A DNA stretch of 64,000 bases from Paraniabella ginsengisoli (GCF_022513635.1 NZ_JAKWBL010000003.1:62001-126000), one strand, 5' to 3'; shown: positions 30,440 to 42,014, counted from the stretch's first letter. A program made the numbers and translations. The notes: generated from the letters alone by a model not told the origin.

Positions 30440-31609
30440 TTAGATAACTCGAACTCTCAATACTCCTTCAATCGCTTTTATTTTTTCAATACTTTCTTCA
30501 CTGCTTACCGTTTCAAGATCAAGAATAGTATATGCATAATCACCACGGCTTTTGTTGATCATATCTTTAATATTGATCTTTGCATCAGCCAGCGCTGTAG
30601 ATATTTGTCCAACCATGTTAGGAATATTTTTATGAGCTACAGTGATGCGCTGTTCTCCTGACATTGGCATTTCGCAATTAGGAAAATTAACTGAATTTCT
30701 TATGTTGCCTGTTTCTAAATAAGCTTTGGTCTGCTTTGCGGCCATCTCAGCACAATTATCTTCTGACTCCGGCGTAGAAGCACCAAGGTGAGGTATAGCA
30801 ATCACACCGGGCCTGTTGATCATTTTTTCATTCGGGAAATCTGTTACATAAGCACCAACAGTTCCATCTTCTATAGCTGCTAAAATATCATCATCATTCA
30901 CCAATTCTCCGCGTGAAAGATTAATAATTCTTACGCCTTTCTTCATCTGTGCAAAAGTGGCTGCATTTAACGTTCCTTTTGTTTGCGCGTTGTAAGGCAT
31001 GTGCAACGTAATAAAATCTGCATTTTCAAATATCGTTTTCAGATCGTTTGCTTTTCTTACCGCGCGCGATAAACCCCAGGCTGCATCCACAGAAATATAC
31101 GGATCATAACCCAGCACTTCCATACCTAAATTAGTTGCTGCATTTGCAATTAACACACCAATAGCACCAAGGCCAATAACGCCTAATACTTTGCCTTCAA
31201 TTTCTGGACCTACAAACTGCGCCTTTCCTTTCTCTACTTCTTTAGCAACATCCTGTGTTAAGCTGTTGGCCCAATTGATACCTTCAACAATTTTTCTTGA
31301 AGAAATCAACATCGACGTTATCGCCAGTTCTTTTACAGCATTAGCATTAGCTCCAGGCGTGTTAAACACAACGATGCCTTTTTCAGCGCACTTATCAACC
31401 GGAATATTATTAACACCAGCCCCTGCACGGGCAATGCTTAATAACGACTCAGGAAATTCCATGTCATGCATGGATGCACTTCTCAACAATATCCCATCTG
31501 GGTTTGCCGCATCATCAACAAGAGCATAACCTTCACCGAATTTATCTAACCCGATCTTAGCTATTTTATTTAATGTTTTAATTGTATAGTTCATTTTCAT
31601 TCTGTTCAT
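30440..31609 (-). CDS. serA: D-3-phosphoglycerate dehydrogenase
   Basis: First step of serine synthesis. Two possible ATGs lie close together (31609 and 31594); the second (MNYTIKTLNKIAKIGLDKF) is equally plausible. Features: AGAGVNNIPVDKCAEKGI, the Rossmann motif GVIGLGAIGVLIAN, the catalytic histidine in HLGASTPESEDNCA and an ACT-like C-terminal domain (TVAHKNIPNMVGQISTALAD). The protein is 389 residues, the short Bacteroidota form. It is followed upstream on the same strand by serC with a 121-bp gap. Confidence 0.95.
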   Translation of the reverse strand: MNRMKMNYTIKTLNKIAKIGLDKFGEGYALVDDAANPDGILLRSASMHDMEFPESLLSIARAGAGVNNIPVDKCAEKGIVVFNTPGANANAVKELAITSMLISSRKIVEGINWANSLTQDVAKEVEKGKAQFVGPEIEGKVLGVIGLGAIGVLIANAATNLGMEVLGYDPYISVDAAWGLSRAVRKANDLKTIFENADFITLHMPYNAQTKGTLNAATFAQMKKGVRIINLSRGELVNDDDILAAIEDGTVGAYVTDFPNEKMINRPGVIAIPHLGASTPESEDNCAEMAAKQTKAYLETGNIRNSVNFPNCEMPMSGEQRITVAHKNIPNMVGQISTALADAKINIKDMINKSRGDYAYTILDLETVSSEESIEKIKAIEGVLRVRVI

Positions 31610-31730
31610 GGTTTATAGTTGATAGTTCATAGCTATAAACCGTTTTATTATTTAAGATTTAAATTTATGGTTTGAGATTTGTCAGTCACCAACCAACCAT
31701 GATCCATTAACTATGAACCATGAACAATTC

Positions 31731-32819
31731 TTACTTATTCGCTGCTTCAAATTGCTTCATAAATTCCACCAGCTTTTGCACGCCTTCTAAAGAAATAGCA
31801 TTGTAAATGCTGGCACGCATACCACCAACAGAACGATGTCCTTTTAATTGAACAAAACCCGCTGCTGTAGCTTCTTTGATGAATTTGGCATCTACTTCTT
31901 CATTGCCTGTAACAAAAGGGATATTCATTACAGAACGATCTTTTCCTGACACAGTGCTTTTAAATAAAGAAGATGCGTCAAGGAAGTTGTATAAAGCATT
32001 TGCTTTTTCGATATTGATCTTTTCCATTGCATCTACACCGCCTTGTTCTTTTACCCAGTTCAAAACCAGTCCCATCAGGTATATACCGTAAGTAGGCGGC
32101 GTATTGTACATGCTGCCATTTTCAATATGCTCTTTGTAATTGAACATAGTTGGCGTAAAGTCCATTGCATTACCGACAAGATCTTCACGAATAATAACAA
32201 CCGTTACACCAGCAGGGCCCAGGTTTTTCTGCGCTCCTGCGTATATCAATCCAAACTTTGAAACATCGTAATTTTTAGAAAGAATATCAGAAGACATATC
32301 TCCAACTAAAGGAACATTGCCTGTATCCGGCAGTTCAGCATACCTTGTACCATAAATGGTGTTATTGGTAGTGATGTGAAAATAATCAGCATCCTTATCA
32401 AATTTAGCTATGTCCAATTCAGGTATATAGCTAAACGTTTTATCTTCTGAAGAAGCTATAACGTTCACCGCGCCATAACGCTTTGCTTCTTTAATGGCCT
32501 TTTTAGACCAAGCACCCGTATTCACATAATCTGCTTTTTTATTTTTGTTCATCAGATTAAGTGGCACCATAGCAAATTGAGAAGATGCTCCGCCTTGCAG
32601 AAATAAAATCTTATAGTTTTCGGGCACATGCATCAACTCACGCAATGTACTTTCTGCCGAATCAAGAATGGACATAAAATCTTTTGAGCGGTGGCTCATT
32701 TCCATAACGCTCATACCACTTGTTCCATAGCACAATATTTCGCTTTGTGCTTTCTTTAAAACCTCTTCCGGAAGTGCAGAAGGGCCGGCCGAAAAATTGT
32801 AAACTCTTTGCATTGCCAA
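31731..32819 (-). CDS. serC: Phosphoserine aminotransferase
   Basis: Second step of serine synthesis. The 362-residue PLP enzyme has the start [16 protein letters not shown], the conserved [18 protein letters not shown] and the PLP lysine in [17 protein letters not shown]. The end contains [20 protein letters not shown]. Frame intact. A promoter-like TAAATTCGCGCC lies 35 bp upstream on the minus strand. With serA it forms a serine pair. Confidence 0.95.
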   Translation of the reverse strand: MAMQRVYNFSAGPSALPEEVLKKAQSEILCYGTSGMSVMEMSHRSKDFMSILDSAESTLRELMHVPENYKILFLQGGASSQFAMVPLNLMNKNKKADYVNTGAWSKKAIKEAKRYGAVNVIASSEDKTFSYIPELDIAKFDKDADYFHITTNNTIYGTRYAELPDTGNVPLVGDMSSDILSKNYDVSKFGLIYAGAQKNLGPAGVTVVIIREDLVGNAMDFTPTMFNYKEHIENGSMYNTPPTYGIYLMGLVLNWVKEQGGVDAMEKINIEKANALYNFLDASSLFKSTVSGKDRSVMNIPFVTGNEEVDAKFIKEATAAGFVQLKGHRSVGGMRASIYNAISLEGVQKLVEFMKQFEAANK

Positions 32820-32971
32820 TTAATTATTGTTTAAAATATTGAGGCGCGAATTTAAACTTATCTAACGTAATTACAATCCTGTACTGTTGATTTTTAACAG
32901 TTATGCACATTTGGTGAACAAAGTTACAGTTTGCTGACAGTAACTTTCAATTTACTAACGACCGTTAATTG

Positions 32972-33343
32972 TTAAATGGAGAAAATTCTGGGCAGGAAAA
33001 TGATTAGACCAACAATCAAAGCAGCAATTGCTACAAGCAGAACAGCTGCAGCGGCGAGGTCTTTTATAATTTTTATGCGCTCATGATATTGCGGTGATAT
33101 AAAATCGCAAAGCTTTTCAATAGTTGTATTCATTAGTTCGGCTGCCATTACAATGCCAATACAAATAATGATAATAACAAACTCCATTGATGATATGTGT
33201 AGAAAAACTCCCAAAGCAATCGCAACACAAGCCGAAAAAAGATGCACTCTAAAGTTCTGCTCCGATCGAATGGCAGCTTTTAGTCCGCTAAAAGCATAGC
33301 CAAAACTTTTTATTAATTTCTTTATAGAAAATGGAGCGTTCAT
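32972..33343 (-). CDS. dgkA: Diacylglycerol/undecaprenol kinase (DgkA family)
   Basis: Small integral membrane kinase, 123 residues, with three hydrophobic segments. The family signature is near the middle (MAAELMNTTIEKLCDF with the catalytic Glu and Asn, then IKDLAAAAVLL). In bacteria without a DAG cycle this enzyme tends to phosphorylate undecaprenol. Frame intact. Single gene between serC and pgk. Confidence 0.9.
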   Translation of the reverse strand: MNAPFSIKKLIKSFGYAFSGLKAAIRSEQNFRVHLFSACVAIALGVFLHISSMEFVIIIICIGIVMAAELMNTTIEKLCDFISPQYHERIKIIKDLAAAAVLLVAIAALIVGLIIFLPRIFSI

Positions 33344-33431
33344 GCAGCAGCAAATCTAACCAAATATTAACAGGAATAATTCAATGGTAAACTACTTCAA
33401 GCTTTCAACTTTTATTTAGTTGTGAATAATA

Positions 33432-33462
33432 AAAATGCGAAGCCTTTCAAGCTTCGCATTTT
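33432..33462 (-). terminator. Terminator of pgk
   Basis: AAAATGCGAAGC and GCTTCGCATTTT arms with a seven-base loop, 21 bp beyond the pgk stop on the minus strand. Confidence 0.85.
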
Positions 33463-33482
33463 AAATACTTATTTATTTTTTA

Positions 33483-34682
33483 TTACGCCTCGCTTATTGC
33501 AGCAATACCGGGCAAGGTTTTTCCTTCAAAAAACTCAAGCATGGCGCCACCACCTGTAGAAACATAGCTTACTTTATCAGCATATCCAAATTTATTAACT
33601 GCTGCAACACTGTCGCCGCCGCCAACTAAAGAGAAAGCGCCATTTTCTGTAGCTTCAGCAACTGCATCGGCAATGGCTTTGGTACCGCCTTGGAATTTTT
33701 CCATTTCAAAAACACCCATTGGGCCGTTCCATAAAATAGTTTTCGATTTTTTAATAACATTGGCAAACTGCCCTCTCGATTCGCCAGCAATATCAAGCCC
33801 CATCCAGCCTTCAGGAATATTGTTGCTTGGTGCTTCTGAAGTATCAGCATCAGCTGCAAACTTATTTGCGATAAGGCTTTCGCCTGGCAAATGAATATTT
33901 ACATTCTTCGCTTTAGCTTTTTCCAAAATATCTTTTGCAGTATCTAATCTGTCTTCTTCGCAAAGAGAAGAACCTATATTTCCACCCATTGCTTTAAAGA
34001 AAGTATAAGCCATTCCTCCACCAATTATAATATCGGTTGCACGTTCCAACAGGTTTTCTATAATCAATATCTTGTCTGAAACCTTTGCCCCGCCTAATAT
34101 TGCAGTGAATGGCTTTTGTGAATCGCCCAATACTTTTTGTGCATTGTTCACTTCGGCCTCCATTAACAAGCCAAACATTTTTTTGTCGCCCGAAAAGAAT
34201 TTTGCAATTACTGCAGTTGACGCATGAGCACGGTGTGCTGTTCCGAATGCATCGTTCACATATACGTCGCCCAACTTGCTTAGCTTTTCAGCAAAGGCTT
34301 CATCGCCTTTTTCTTCTTCTTTATAGAAACGAAGGTTTTCTAATAATAGAACCTCTCCTTCACGCATCATATCAGCAGTTAAATAAGCTTGCTCACCTAC
34401 ACAATCGTTGGCAAACAAAACAGGAGCGCCATCTAATAATTCACTAAGATGCTTTACTAAATACTTTAATGAGAATTTATCTTCAGGTCCGGTTTTAGGA
34501 CGACCTAAATGCGACATTAAAATTACTTTGCCTCCGTCGGCTAATATTTTCTTAATAGTAGGAATGGCAGCTTTCATACGTGCATCAGAAGTGATTTCCA
34601 TGTTCTCATTAAGCGGAACATTAAAATCTACGCGTACCAATGCTTTCTGGCCTTTGAAATTATAATTTGAAAACTTAGACAT
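33483..34682 (-). CDS. pgk: Phosphoglycerate kinase
   Basis: Glycolytic ATP-forming kinase. The start at 34682 ([20 protein letters not shown]) is chosen because the 14 extra residues of an upstream ATG at 34724 fall in repeat-rich DNA. Motifs: [62 protein letters not shown] and the C-terminal [16 protein letters not shown]. Length about 399, frame intact. Separated from gap by repeat copy G and a terminator, so the two glycolytic genes are probably separate transcripts. Confidence 0.96.
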   Translation of the reverse strand: MSKFSNYNFKGQKALVRVDFNVPLNENMEITSDARMKAAIPTIKKILADGGKVILMSHLGRPKTGPEDKFSLKYLVKHLSELLDGAPVLFANDCVGEQAYLTADMMREGEVLLLENLRFYKEEEKGDEAFAEKLSKLGDVYVNDAFGTAHRAHASTAVIAKFFSGDKKMFGLLMEAEVNNAQKVLGDSQKPFTAILGGAKVSDKILIIENLLERATDIIIGGGMAYTFFKAMGGNIGSSLCEEDRLDTAKDILEKAKAKNVNIHLPGESLIANKFAADADTSEAPSNNIPEGWMGLDIAGESRGQFANVIKKSKTILWNGPMGVFEMEKFQGGTKAIADAVAEATENGAFSLVGGGDSVAAVNKFGYADKVSYVSTGGGAMLEFFEGKTLPGIAAISEA

Positions 34683-34760
34683 GATGTGATAAGTTGAAAG
34701 GTTGAAAAGTTTATATGTTGACAAGTAGTGAATGGTGAATAGACTATTCGATGAACATTT

Positions 34761-34847
34761 TTATCGTTAATATGGGCTGAGATATGTATTACAAGTAAAG
34801 TGTGCGACGCAATACCGATCCCATATATTCTTCTGCCGGGACAATAA
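34761..34847 (-). repeat. 90-bp intergenic repeat, copy G
   Basis: Well-preserved copy in opposite orientation. The plus strand starts TTATCGTT and ends GACAATAA. On the minus strand it reads TTATTGTCCCGGCAGAAGAA, then TATATGGGATCGGTATTGCG, TCGCACAC and CAGCCCATATTAACG. Sits between pgk and gap. Confidence 0.8.
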
Positions 34848-34855
34848 AAACAAAA

Positions 34856-34876
34856 AGCGGAACATGATGCTCCGCT
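34856..34876 (-). terminator. Terminator of gap
   Basis: AGCGGA and TCCGCT arms with a nine-base loop; on the minus strand the hairpin is followed by TTTTTG. Located 20 bp beyond the gap stop. Confidence 0.65.
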
Positions 34877-34895
34877 CTTCATTTTATTATTGTAA

Positions 34896-35909
34896 TTACT
34901 TGCTGATTAATCCGGCAAAATATTTAACCGTGCGAACAAGCTGGGAAACATAGCTCATTTCGTTATCGTACCATGAAACAGTACGTACGATGTGCTTGTC
35001 GCCTACGTTCATTACTTTAGTTAAAGTAGCGTCGAACAAAGAACCGTAGCTTGTGCCGATCACGTCGCTGCTTACAATTTCATCTTCGTTATAACCGAAG
35101 CTTTCGTTGGCCGCTGCTTTCATCGCTGCATTGATTTCTTCTACCGTTGCTGGCTTATTTAAAATTACATTTAACTCGGTGATAGAACCAGTGATAGTTG
35201 GAACACGCTGTGCGCTACCATCTAATTTACCTTTAAGATTAGGCAATACCAAACCGATTGCTTTTGCAGCACCAGTGCTGTTAGGAACGATATTAGCGGA
35301 AGCTGCGCGTGCACGGCGAAGGTCACCTTTAGGATGCGGCGCATCTAAAGTGTTTTGATCGTTCGTATAAGCGTGAATGGTAGTCATGATTCCAAGTTCG
35401 ATACCATAAGTATCATCCAATACTTTAGCCATCGGCGCTAAACAGTTGGTTGTACAAGATGCACAACTAACAATTGTTTCGCTACCATCTAATATATCAT
35501 GGTTTACATTGAATACGATAGTTTTCAAATCACCAGTTGCAGGCGCTGAAATTACTACACGTTTTGCACCGGCAGTAATGTGAGCTGCTGCTTTATCTTT
35601 ATCGGTGAAGAAACCTGTACATTCTAACACCACATCTACATCATGATCTCCCCATGGAATTTGAGCAGGATCTTTTTGCGCGTAAATTTTGATTTCTTCG
35701 CCTTCTACTGTAATTGAATTATCGGAATGAGTAACATTTTTATTAAACGGACCTTGCGCTGAATCGTATTTTAATAAGTGTGCTAAGGCTTTAGGGCTTG
35801 TAAGATCATTAATTGCTACCACATCAATGCCTTGCTGATTGTAGATTTGACGAAAAACTAAACGTCCAATTCTACCGAAACCATTGATGGCTACTTTTAC
35901 TGTGCTCAT
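34896..35909 (-). CDS. gap: Glyceraldehyde-3-phosphate dehydrogenase
   Basis: Glycolytic NAD-dependent dehydrogenase, 337 residues. Features: [16 protein letters not shown], the catalytic cysteine in [16 protein letters not shown], the inorganic-phosphate loop [20 protein letters not shown] and the C-terminal [19 protein letters not shown]. Frame intact. One gene, terminated by its own hairpin. Confidence 0.97.
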   Translation of the reverse strand: MSTVKVAINGFGRIGRLVFRQIYNQQGIDVVAINDLTSPKALAHLLKYDSAQGPFNKNVTHSDNSITVEGEEIKIYAQKDPAQIPWGDHDVDVVLECTGFFTDKDKAAAHITAGAKRVVISAPATGDLKTIVFNVNHDILDGSETIVSCASCTTNCLAPMAKVLDDTYGIELGIMTTIHAYTNDQNTLDAPHPKGDLRRARAASANIVPNSTGAAKAIGLVLPNLKGKLDGSAQRVPTITGSITELNVILNKPATVEEINAAMKAAANESFGYNEDEIVSSDVIGTSYGSLFDATLTKVMNVGDKHIVRTVSWYDNEMSYVSQLVRTVKYFAGLISK

Positions 35910-36061
35910 GATTTTTTAGTAATTTAATTAGTAAGAACTTTTTTGGAGGCGTGAAGTTACAGATTTTATAGGAAAGTGTACTTAATACATTTTATTTTTT
36001 TCGCACATATTTGTACGAAAAAGTTTTTTGTAAAAAGTTTTGCCATAATAAACCGCCTTCC

Positions 36062-36069
36062 TATATTTG
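36062..36069 (+). promoter_or_regulatory. -7 promoter element of the tRNA-Glu gene
   Basis: TATATTTG matches TAnnTTTG and is followed by CACTCCC, 18 bp before the mature tRNA start. Confidence 0.55.
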
Positions 36070-36087
36070 CACTCCCAAAAACAACGA

Positions 36088-36159
36088 GGCGCGTTGGTCA
36101 AGGGGTTAAGACGCCTCCCTTTCACGGAGGAATCACGGGTTCGATTCCCGTACGCGCTA
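36088..36159 (+). tRNA. tRNA-Glu (anticodon TTC)
   Basis: A 72-base cloverleaf can be folded by eye. Acceptor GGCGCGT pairs with ACGCGCT (one G-T at the base), the D-arm is GTC/GAC, the anticodon arm CTCCC-TTTCA-CGGAG places TTC at 34-36, and the T-arm is CGGGTTCGATTCCCG. No encoded CCA follows. A promoter element precedes it and a strong terminator follows. Confidence 0.96.
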
Positions 36160-36163
36160 CACT

Positions 36164-36187
36164 CCCAGCTTTTTAGCTGGGTTTTTT
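36164..36187 (+). terminator. Terminator of tRNA-Glu
   Basis: Perfect CCCAGCT and AGCTGGG arms with a TTTT loop followed by six T. Confidence 0.92.
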
Positions 36188-36328
36188 ATGATTTAGAAAC
36201 ACACTTCTTCTTGTCTAAAAAAACTCAACCACCCAGATCAATAAAAATGTCTATGTTTTTCCTCGTACAATCCATGTACACCTGTTCATTTATAACCATT
36301 TTTGCAATCAAATACGAATTTGTTTGCT

Positions 36329-37666
36329 ATGGACCATCAGTACAAGTTTAATAACAAATATATAGTTGGGATTTCGTTTATATCGGCATTAGGAGGATAC
36401 CTGTTCGGATTTGACTTTGCTGTAATTGCCGGAGCCCTACCTTTTCTAAAAGAGCAGTTTCACTTTAATGACATACAGGAAGGCCTTGCAACCGCTACCC
36501 TGGCGTTAGGTTGTATCGTTGGTTGCGCATTAGCTGCATCCATCTCTGATAAACATGGCCGCAGAAAGGGCCTTATGCTATCCGCTGTAATTTTCCTAAT
36601 ATCATCGCTGGCAATGGCAATAGGAAATAGCAGCGCGGCATTTATAATTGCACGTTTTTTTGCAGGCATTGGTGTTGGCATGGCATCTGTACTTTCCCCC
36701 ATGTATATTGCCGAGATAGCTCCTGCTAATATGCGCGGACGTTTGGTAGCCATCAACCAAATGACAGTTGTAATAGGCATTTTTATTACCAATCTCGTAA
36801 ACTATAGCCTTCGTGATCAGGGCGTAGATGCATGGCGTTGGATGGTGGGTCTTGGGGCCATACCTTCTTTCTTATTTCTTATAGGTGTTTTATTTTTACC
36901 CGAAAGTCCTCACTGGCTTATTAATAATAACAAGATAGAAAAAGCCAAAGCCATCCTTTTAAAAATCGGAGGCGTGGAATATGCTGCCAAAACACAAGAA
37001 GCTATAAAGAGTTCCTTAACCAGCAGCGCTAAAGCAACATTTTCGGCACTAAAGAACAAAGCCATTTTACCTGCTGTTATTGTAGGCATCGGGCTTGCTG
37101 TTTTTCAACAGCTGTGTGGTATAAATGTAGTATTCAATTATACTGCCACCATTTTTGAAAGCGTAGGCTTTAATCAGGATGATCAATTGAGGCAAATGGT
37201 ATTTATTGGTTTGATCAACATGGTATGCACAGCCATTGCTATGTGGCAGGTAGATAAATCAGGGAGGAAACCTCTTATGCTTTTCGGAGCAGCCGGGTTA
37301 GCAATATTATACGTTTTTAGCGCTACACTTTTAAAGCAACAATCGGCAACAGCTTCGTGGCCTTTACTCGCCGCTATTGGCATTTACGCCATGACACTGG
37401 CACCGGTAACCTGGGTTCTTATCTCAGAAATTTTCCCTAATAAAGTACGCGGAAAAGCAACCTCTGTCGCCATCATTGCTTTGTGGATTTCTTACGCACT
37501 ACTAACTTTCACCTTCCCCATTTTAGCTAAGCGGATGGGCACTTACACTCCATTTTATATATACGCTGTAATATGTGTAATAGGTTTTGTGTTTATAAAA
37601 GTCAAAGTCAGGGAGACGAAAGGAAAATCACTGGAAGAAATGGACAACATTTTCTTAGGTCATTAA
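36329..37666 (+). CDS. Sugar:proton symporter, MFS sugar porter family
   Basis: Twelve-helix sugar importer of the XylE/GalP type. The ATG at 36329 (MDHQYKFNNKYIVGISF) gives 445 residues. Family motifs: GGYLFGFDFAVIAGALPF, DKHGRRKG between helices 2 and 3, PESPHWL after helix 6, the sugar-binding QQLCGINVVFNYT of helix 7, DKSGRKPL, and RETKGKSLEEM at the end. Frame intact. Upstream of the DUF5107-TPR gene on the same strand, so a role in importing its substrate is reasonable. The sugar cannot be named. Confidence 0.93.
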   Translation: MDHQYKFNNKYIVGISFISALGGYLFGFDFAVIAGALPFLKEQFHFNDIQEGLATATLALGCIVGCALAASISDKHGRRKGLMLSAVIFLISSLAMAIGNSSAAFIIARFFAGIGVGMASVLSPMYIAEIAPANMRGRLVAINQMTVVIGIFITNLVNYSLRDQGVDAWRWMVGLGAIPSFLFLIGVLFLPESPHWLINNNKIEKAKAILLKIGGVEYAAKTQEAIKSSLTSSAKATFSALKNKAILPAVIVGIGLAVFQQLCGINVVFNYTATIFESVGFNQDDQLRQMVFIGLINMVCTAIAMWQVDKSGRKPLMLFGAAGLAILYVFSATLLKQQSATASWPLLAAIGIYAMTLAPVTWVLISEIFPNKVRGKATSVAIIALWISYALLTFTFPILAKRMGTYTPFYIYAVICVIGFVFIKVKVRETKGKSLEEMDNIFLGH

Positions 37667-37675
37667 AAAGCACCT

Positions 37676-37768
37676 TTATTAAACCAGCAAATGATATATG
37701 GCATCTTCGTTGTGTCACTCACTTGTACTGACGAATATATATCAACCTATATAAACGATCCTAACAAT
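37676..37768 (+). repeat. 90-bp intergenic repeat, copy H
   Basis: Starts TTATTAAACCAGC, then TGATATATGGCATCTTCGTT, GTGTCACTCACTTGTAC and CAACCTATATAAACGATC. Located between the sugar porter and the DUF5107 gene. Confidence 0.75.
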
Positions 37769-37813
37769 ACATCAAACTCACAATTCTTATAGAAAAATCC
37801 AAATCACTCTAAT

Positions 37814-40800
37814 ATGCAAGTAAAAGCCTGGGAAGAAAAAGTAACCATCCCAACATATAAAATTGGTGAACCTGATGCTAATCCTATGTTTCTCGAAAAG
37901 CGGGTATACCAGGGAAGCAGCGGTGTTGTATATCCCTATAAGGTAATAGATAAAGTGTACGACGAAAAAGAAAACAAAGAGTGGACAGCCTTATATCTTG
38001 AGAACGACTATTTAAAAATAATGATACTTCCGGAATTGGGTGGGCGCATTCAAATGGCTTATGATAAAACCAATGATTATCATTTTGTATATTATAACCA
38101 GGTAATAAAACCTGCACTTGTTGGCCTTACAGGCCCGTGGATCAGCGGAGGCATTGAGTTTAACTGGCCGCAACACCACAGACCTACAACATTTGACACA
38201 ACAGATTATCAGATTTCTGAAAATAAAGATGGCAGCAAAACAGTGTGGGTGAACGAATATGAAATTATGTTCGGCACAAAGTGTGCATTGGGGTTCACTC
38301 TATATCCAGATAAAGCTTATATAGAACTACATGCCAAACTTTACAACAGATCATCTTTCCCACAAACCTTTTTGTGGTGGGCGAACCCTGCCGTATCGGT
38401 TGACGAACATTATCAAAGCGTGTTCCCACCTGATGTACATGCCGTTTTCGATCATGGCAAAAGAGATGTCAGCTCCTTTCCTATTGCCACCGGTACTTAT
38501 TACAAAGTAGATTATTCGCCAGGTACGGACATTTCTGTTTACACAAATATACCTGTGCCAACATCCTATATGGCGGTGAACAGTAAGTTTGATTTTGTTG
38601 GAGGTTATCATCACAAAAAGAAAGCAGGTTTAATGCATATCTCCAATCATCATGTTAGTCCGGGTAAAAAGCAGTGGACATGGGGATGTGGCGATTTTGG
38701 CAAAGCCTGGGACAAGCAACTTACTGATGAAGACGGTCCTTATTTCGAATTAATGTGCGGCGTTTATACTGACAATCAACCCGATTTTGGATGGATCATG
38801 CCTAATGAATCAAGAGCATTCAAACAGTATTTCATGCCATACAAAAATATCGGTTATATTAAAAACGCCTCCATTGATGCTCTGGTTAATTTGGATATTG
38901 TAGACAATAAGGCAGATATCCAGGTTTATACGACATCCCTGAAAGATGTGCGTATTTTGCTGTATGATGACGCTGAACTTATTTTAGAAGATAAAGCCAC
39001 ACTATCACCAACTAAAACTTATCATCACAAAATTGATTTCACTGGCGACAGCAAAAAGCTAAAACTGAGTGTTGAAGATGAGACGGGAAAAATTTTGGTG
39101 TCCTATACTCCTGTAACTAAACAGGGAGAACCACTACCCGATCCGGCCAAGCCTGTTCCTCTACCAATCGACATCAAAACTGTTGAAGATCTTTTTTGGC
39201 TGGACAACATTTAGAACAATATAGGCACGCCACTTACGCGCCAATCGATTATTACAACGAAGCATTGAAAAGAGCCCATGATGATATAAGATGCAATAAT
39301 GCCAAAGGGTTATGGCTTTTAAGGCGCGGTGCTTTTAAATCTGCAAACAATTATCTACGGACTGCAGTAGAAAAATTACTCAAACATAATCCGAATCCAT
39401 ACGACAGCGAAGCGCTGTACAATCTTGCACTGTGTTTAAAATACCAACATCAACATGAAGAAGCATACGATCTTTTTTTAAAAAGCGCATGGAGTGCGGC
39501 ACAGCAGGATGTAGCTTACTTGCACGCTGCTTATATTGCTGGCATCTGGAATAACTGGAATGACGCATTGGAGTTGTCTGATAAATCAATACTCAGAAAC
39601 TATAACAGTTTAAAAGCAAGGCATCTGAAAGCAATCAGTTTACGTAAGCTAGGAAAATTCAGCGAAGCCATTGATCTATGCATACAAACTTTGGCGATCG
39701 ATAATTTCGACTTTGCGTCTATGTACGAATTATCATTATGCTATTCCTCAATTGAAAAAAATGGAGAATCGGGTTCTGTTATCGCAGCGATACAAAAAAC
39801 AATTCAGCAGCGAAGCAGCACATATATTGAAATTGCTAACCAATATGGAGATGCAGGTCTGCATGCAGAAGCTTTGACTTTTCTTAATCTCAATGGTGAC
39901 TATTCCGACGCTCTCTATCTTTATTATAAGGGTTATTACTCGTTGCAAATCGGTAATAAATCAGAAGCACAACAACATTTTACACACGCGTTCACATGTG
40001 ATACAAAAGCGTTTCCTAATCGGATAGAAGATATTCATGTTCTTAAAACAGCAGCATCATTTAATCCAAAAGATTATAAAGCATTATACTATTTGGGAAA
40101 TTTCTATTATGCTAAACGCCTGTATGACGAAGCTCGGTTGGCCTGGGAAAAAGCGATAGAAATAGATGATCAATTTCCTACAACGCTTAGAAATCTCGGC
40201 ATTGCGTACTTTAATAAATTCGACAAAAAGCAGGAAGCTCTTGAACTTTATGAAAAAGCTTTTGCCGCCAATACCTCTGACGCACGCATATTGTTTGAAT
40301 TGGATCAGCTAAAAAAACGTTTTCGAGTATCGCCTGAAGAACGCTTATATTTTCTTTCCAATCATACACAATTAGTTTATGAAAGAGATGATTTACTAAT
40401 CGAATTCATCAGTCTTCACACAATAACGGGACAGACTGAAGAGGCTTACCGCATGATCATGTCGCACAATTTTCATCCATGGGAAGGTGGAGAAGGAAAA
40501 GTGTCAGCTCAATATGTAACGACACTTTTATTACAGGCCAAAAATGCGTTAAGTAACAACGACCCAGTTCATGCAGTAAAACTATTAACAGATGCGCAAT
40601 TCTATCCTGATAATTTAGGTGAGGGGAAAATATTTGGTGCGCAGGAAAATGACATTCTTTATTGGTTGGGCTGCGCTTATGAAAATAAGGATACTAAGCT
40701 TGCCAGAAAATATTGGGAGCTTGCATCTGTTGGCCTGGATGAACCAACGCAAGCCATCTATTATAATGATCAACAACCTGACAAAATATTCTATCAGGGA

Positions 40801-41115
40801 TTAGCGCTAACTAAATTGGGTAAACAAACAGAAGCCCATCAAAAATTTGAAAAGCTGATCAACTATGGAAAGGTTCATGAAAATGATCATATCACCATCG
40901 ACTTTTTCGCTGTGTCCCTGCCTGATCTTATGATCTTTGACGACGATCTGGATGTTAAAAACAAAATTCATTGCTACTATTTGATGGCACTTGGATATAC
41001 AGGGTTAAATAATATGGAAAAGGCTCAGGAATATTTTGACAAAGTGTTAGCGTTGGATCCTTCTCATGGTGGCGCAGCGATACATGTTTCGTATAGTAAA
41101 ATTCCGCAGTTATAG
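37814..41115 (+). CDS. DUF5107-TPR fusion protein, 1100 residues (one frameshift)
   Basis: In the raw sequence this is two reading frames (466 and 639 residues) overlapping at 39196. The T run at 39192-39197 is one base short: adding T turns EDLFWLDNI-stop into EDLFLAGQHLEQYRHATYAP and gives one protein of about 1100 residues. The N-terminal part (about 1-400) is a beta-rich domain of the DUF5107 type with galactose-mutarotase-like character (LEKRVYQGSSGVVYPYKV, GGIEFNWPQHHRP, WTWGCGDFGKAWDKQLTDED). The C-terminal 640 residues are TPR-like repeats (YNLALCLKYQHQHEEAYDLF, ALYYLGNFYYAKRLYDEARL). No signal peptide, so probably cytoplasmic. It lies between a sugar importer and a converging AraC regulator. 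To my knowledge the family has no firm biochemical role. Confidence 0.85.
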
Positions 41116-42014
41116 AAAGCGCTTTCTCTTTCTATAACTCAAAGGAGATTCACCCATGTACTTACGAAACAAGCGCGAAAAATAAAACGGATCATCCAGC
41201 CCTAACTCGTAACAAAGCTCTTTTACCGGCATAGCCGTAAACTCAAGATACTGACAGGCTCGTTGTATTTTAAGGTGATTAAAATATTCCAAAGGTGGGT
41301 GGCCTGTCTTATTTTTAAACATGGCCGAAAAATGTGAAGGCGACATAAATATCAAAGAAGCAAGATCTTTTAAAGAAACCGATGCCATAATATTTTGCTG
41401 CATATGTTCAATCACAATATCGATCTTACCTTTTTCTTCTTTATAAGGAGGGTTTAAAAACTGCGGGAAACAAAACGTTCCAAGAAAACTTGAAAATATC
41501 ATATTGCAATAGTAGAGATGATCTATACTATAACCAGACTCTAATGTTTGGTAAATATCATCAAACAGTACTGTTCTTTTTCATTGTATGCAGCATAACC
41601 AACATGATCAGTACAGTTTTTTAGAAGCAATTCAACAAAACTTTGCGCAGCAGCACCATTAAAATGCGCCCAGTAAATAGACCAGGGAAGCTTCTCATCC
41701 GCGCCATATCGGTGTTTTAAATTTTTAGGAATGACAAGATACTCGCCTTCCTTAATAGGTACCGTCTTGCCATCAAGCGTAAACCAACCCATGCCACTTG
41801 TGCAGTAAATAAGAATATTCTGATTACATCCTTGCTCTCTTTCACGATAGTGATATTCTGCGCGTGGATAAAAGCCAATATCTGTAATGTAAAGATTAGA
41901 AAGAAGTTTTTGCGCTTGGCAAACATTAATTACCTGCTTCGGTAGTACAATTGCTTTTTGTCCTTTAAAACCATCTTTCTTTTTTATACTCTCCTTGTAA
42001 ATTTTGTCAGGCAT
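41110..42014 (-). CDS. AraC-family transcriptional regulator (one frameshift)
   Basis: The start at 42014 (MPDKIYKESIKKKDGFKG) gives an N-terminal cupin-like ligand domain (YHYREREQGCNQNILIYCTS, then VPIKEGEYLVIPKNLKHRYG) and a C-terminal double helix-turn-helix (SVSLKDLASLIFMSPSHFSA, FKNKTGHPPLEYFNHLKIQ, then YELGLDDPFYFSRLFRKYMG). One base is missing near 41572; adding a G reads EKEQVLFDDIYQTLE. The repaired protein is about 301 residues. Its end overlaps the end of the DUF5107-TPR gene by 6 bp, a convergent arrangement. It probably senses a sugar and regulates that module. Confidence 0.87.

Noticed and set aside
36302..36328. Upstream ATG of the sugar porter as start
   Set aside because: The extra residues (MQSNTNLFA) do not resemble the family N-terminus; the ATG at 36329 leads straight into the conserved region.
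41519..41535. CTATACTATAAC as a third operator copy
   Set aside because: It lies inside the AraC coding sequence, matches only half of the palindrome and is easily expected by chance in AT-rich DNA.
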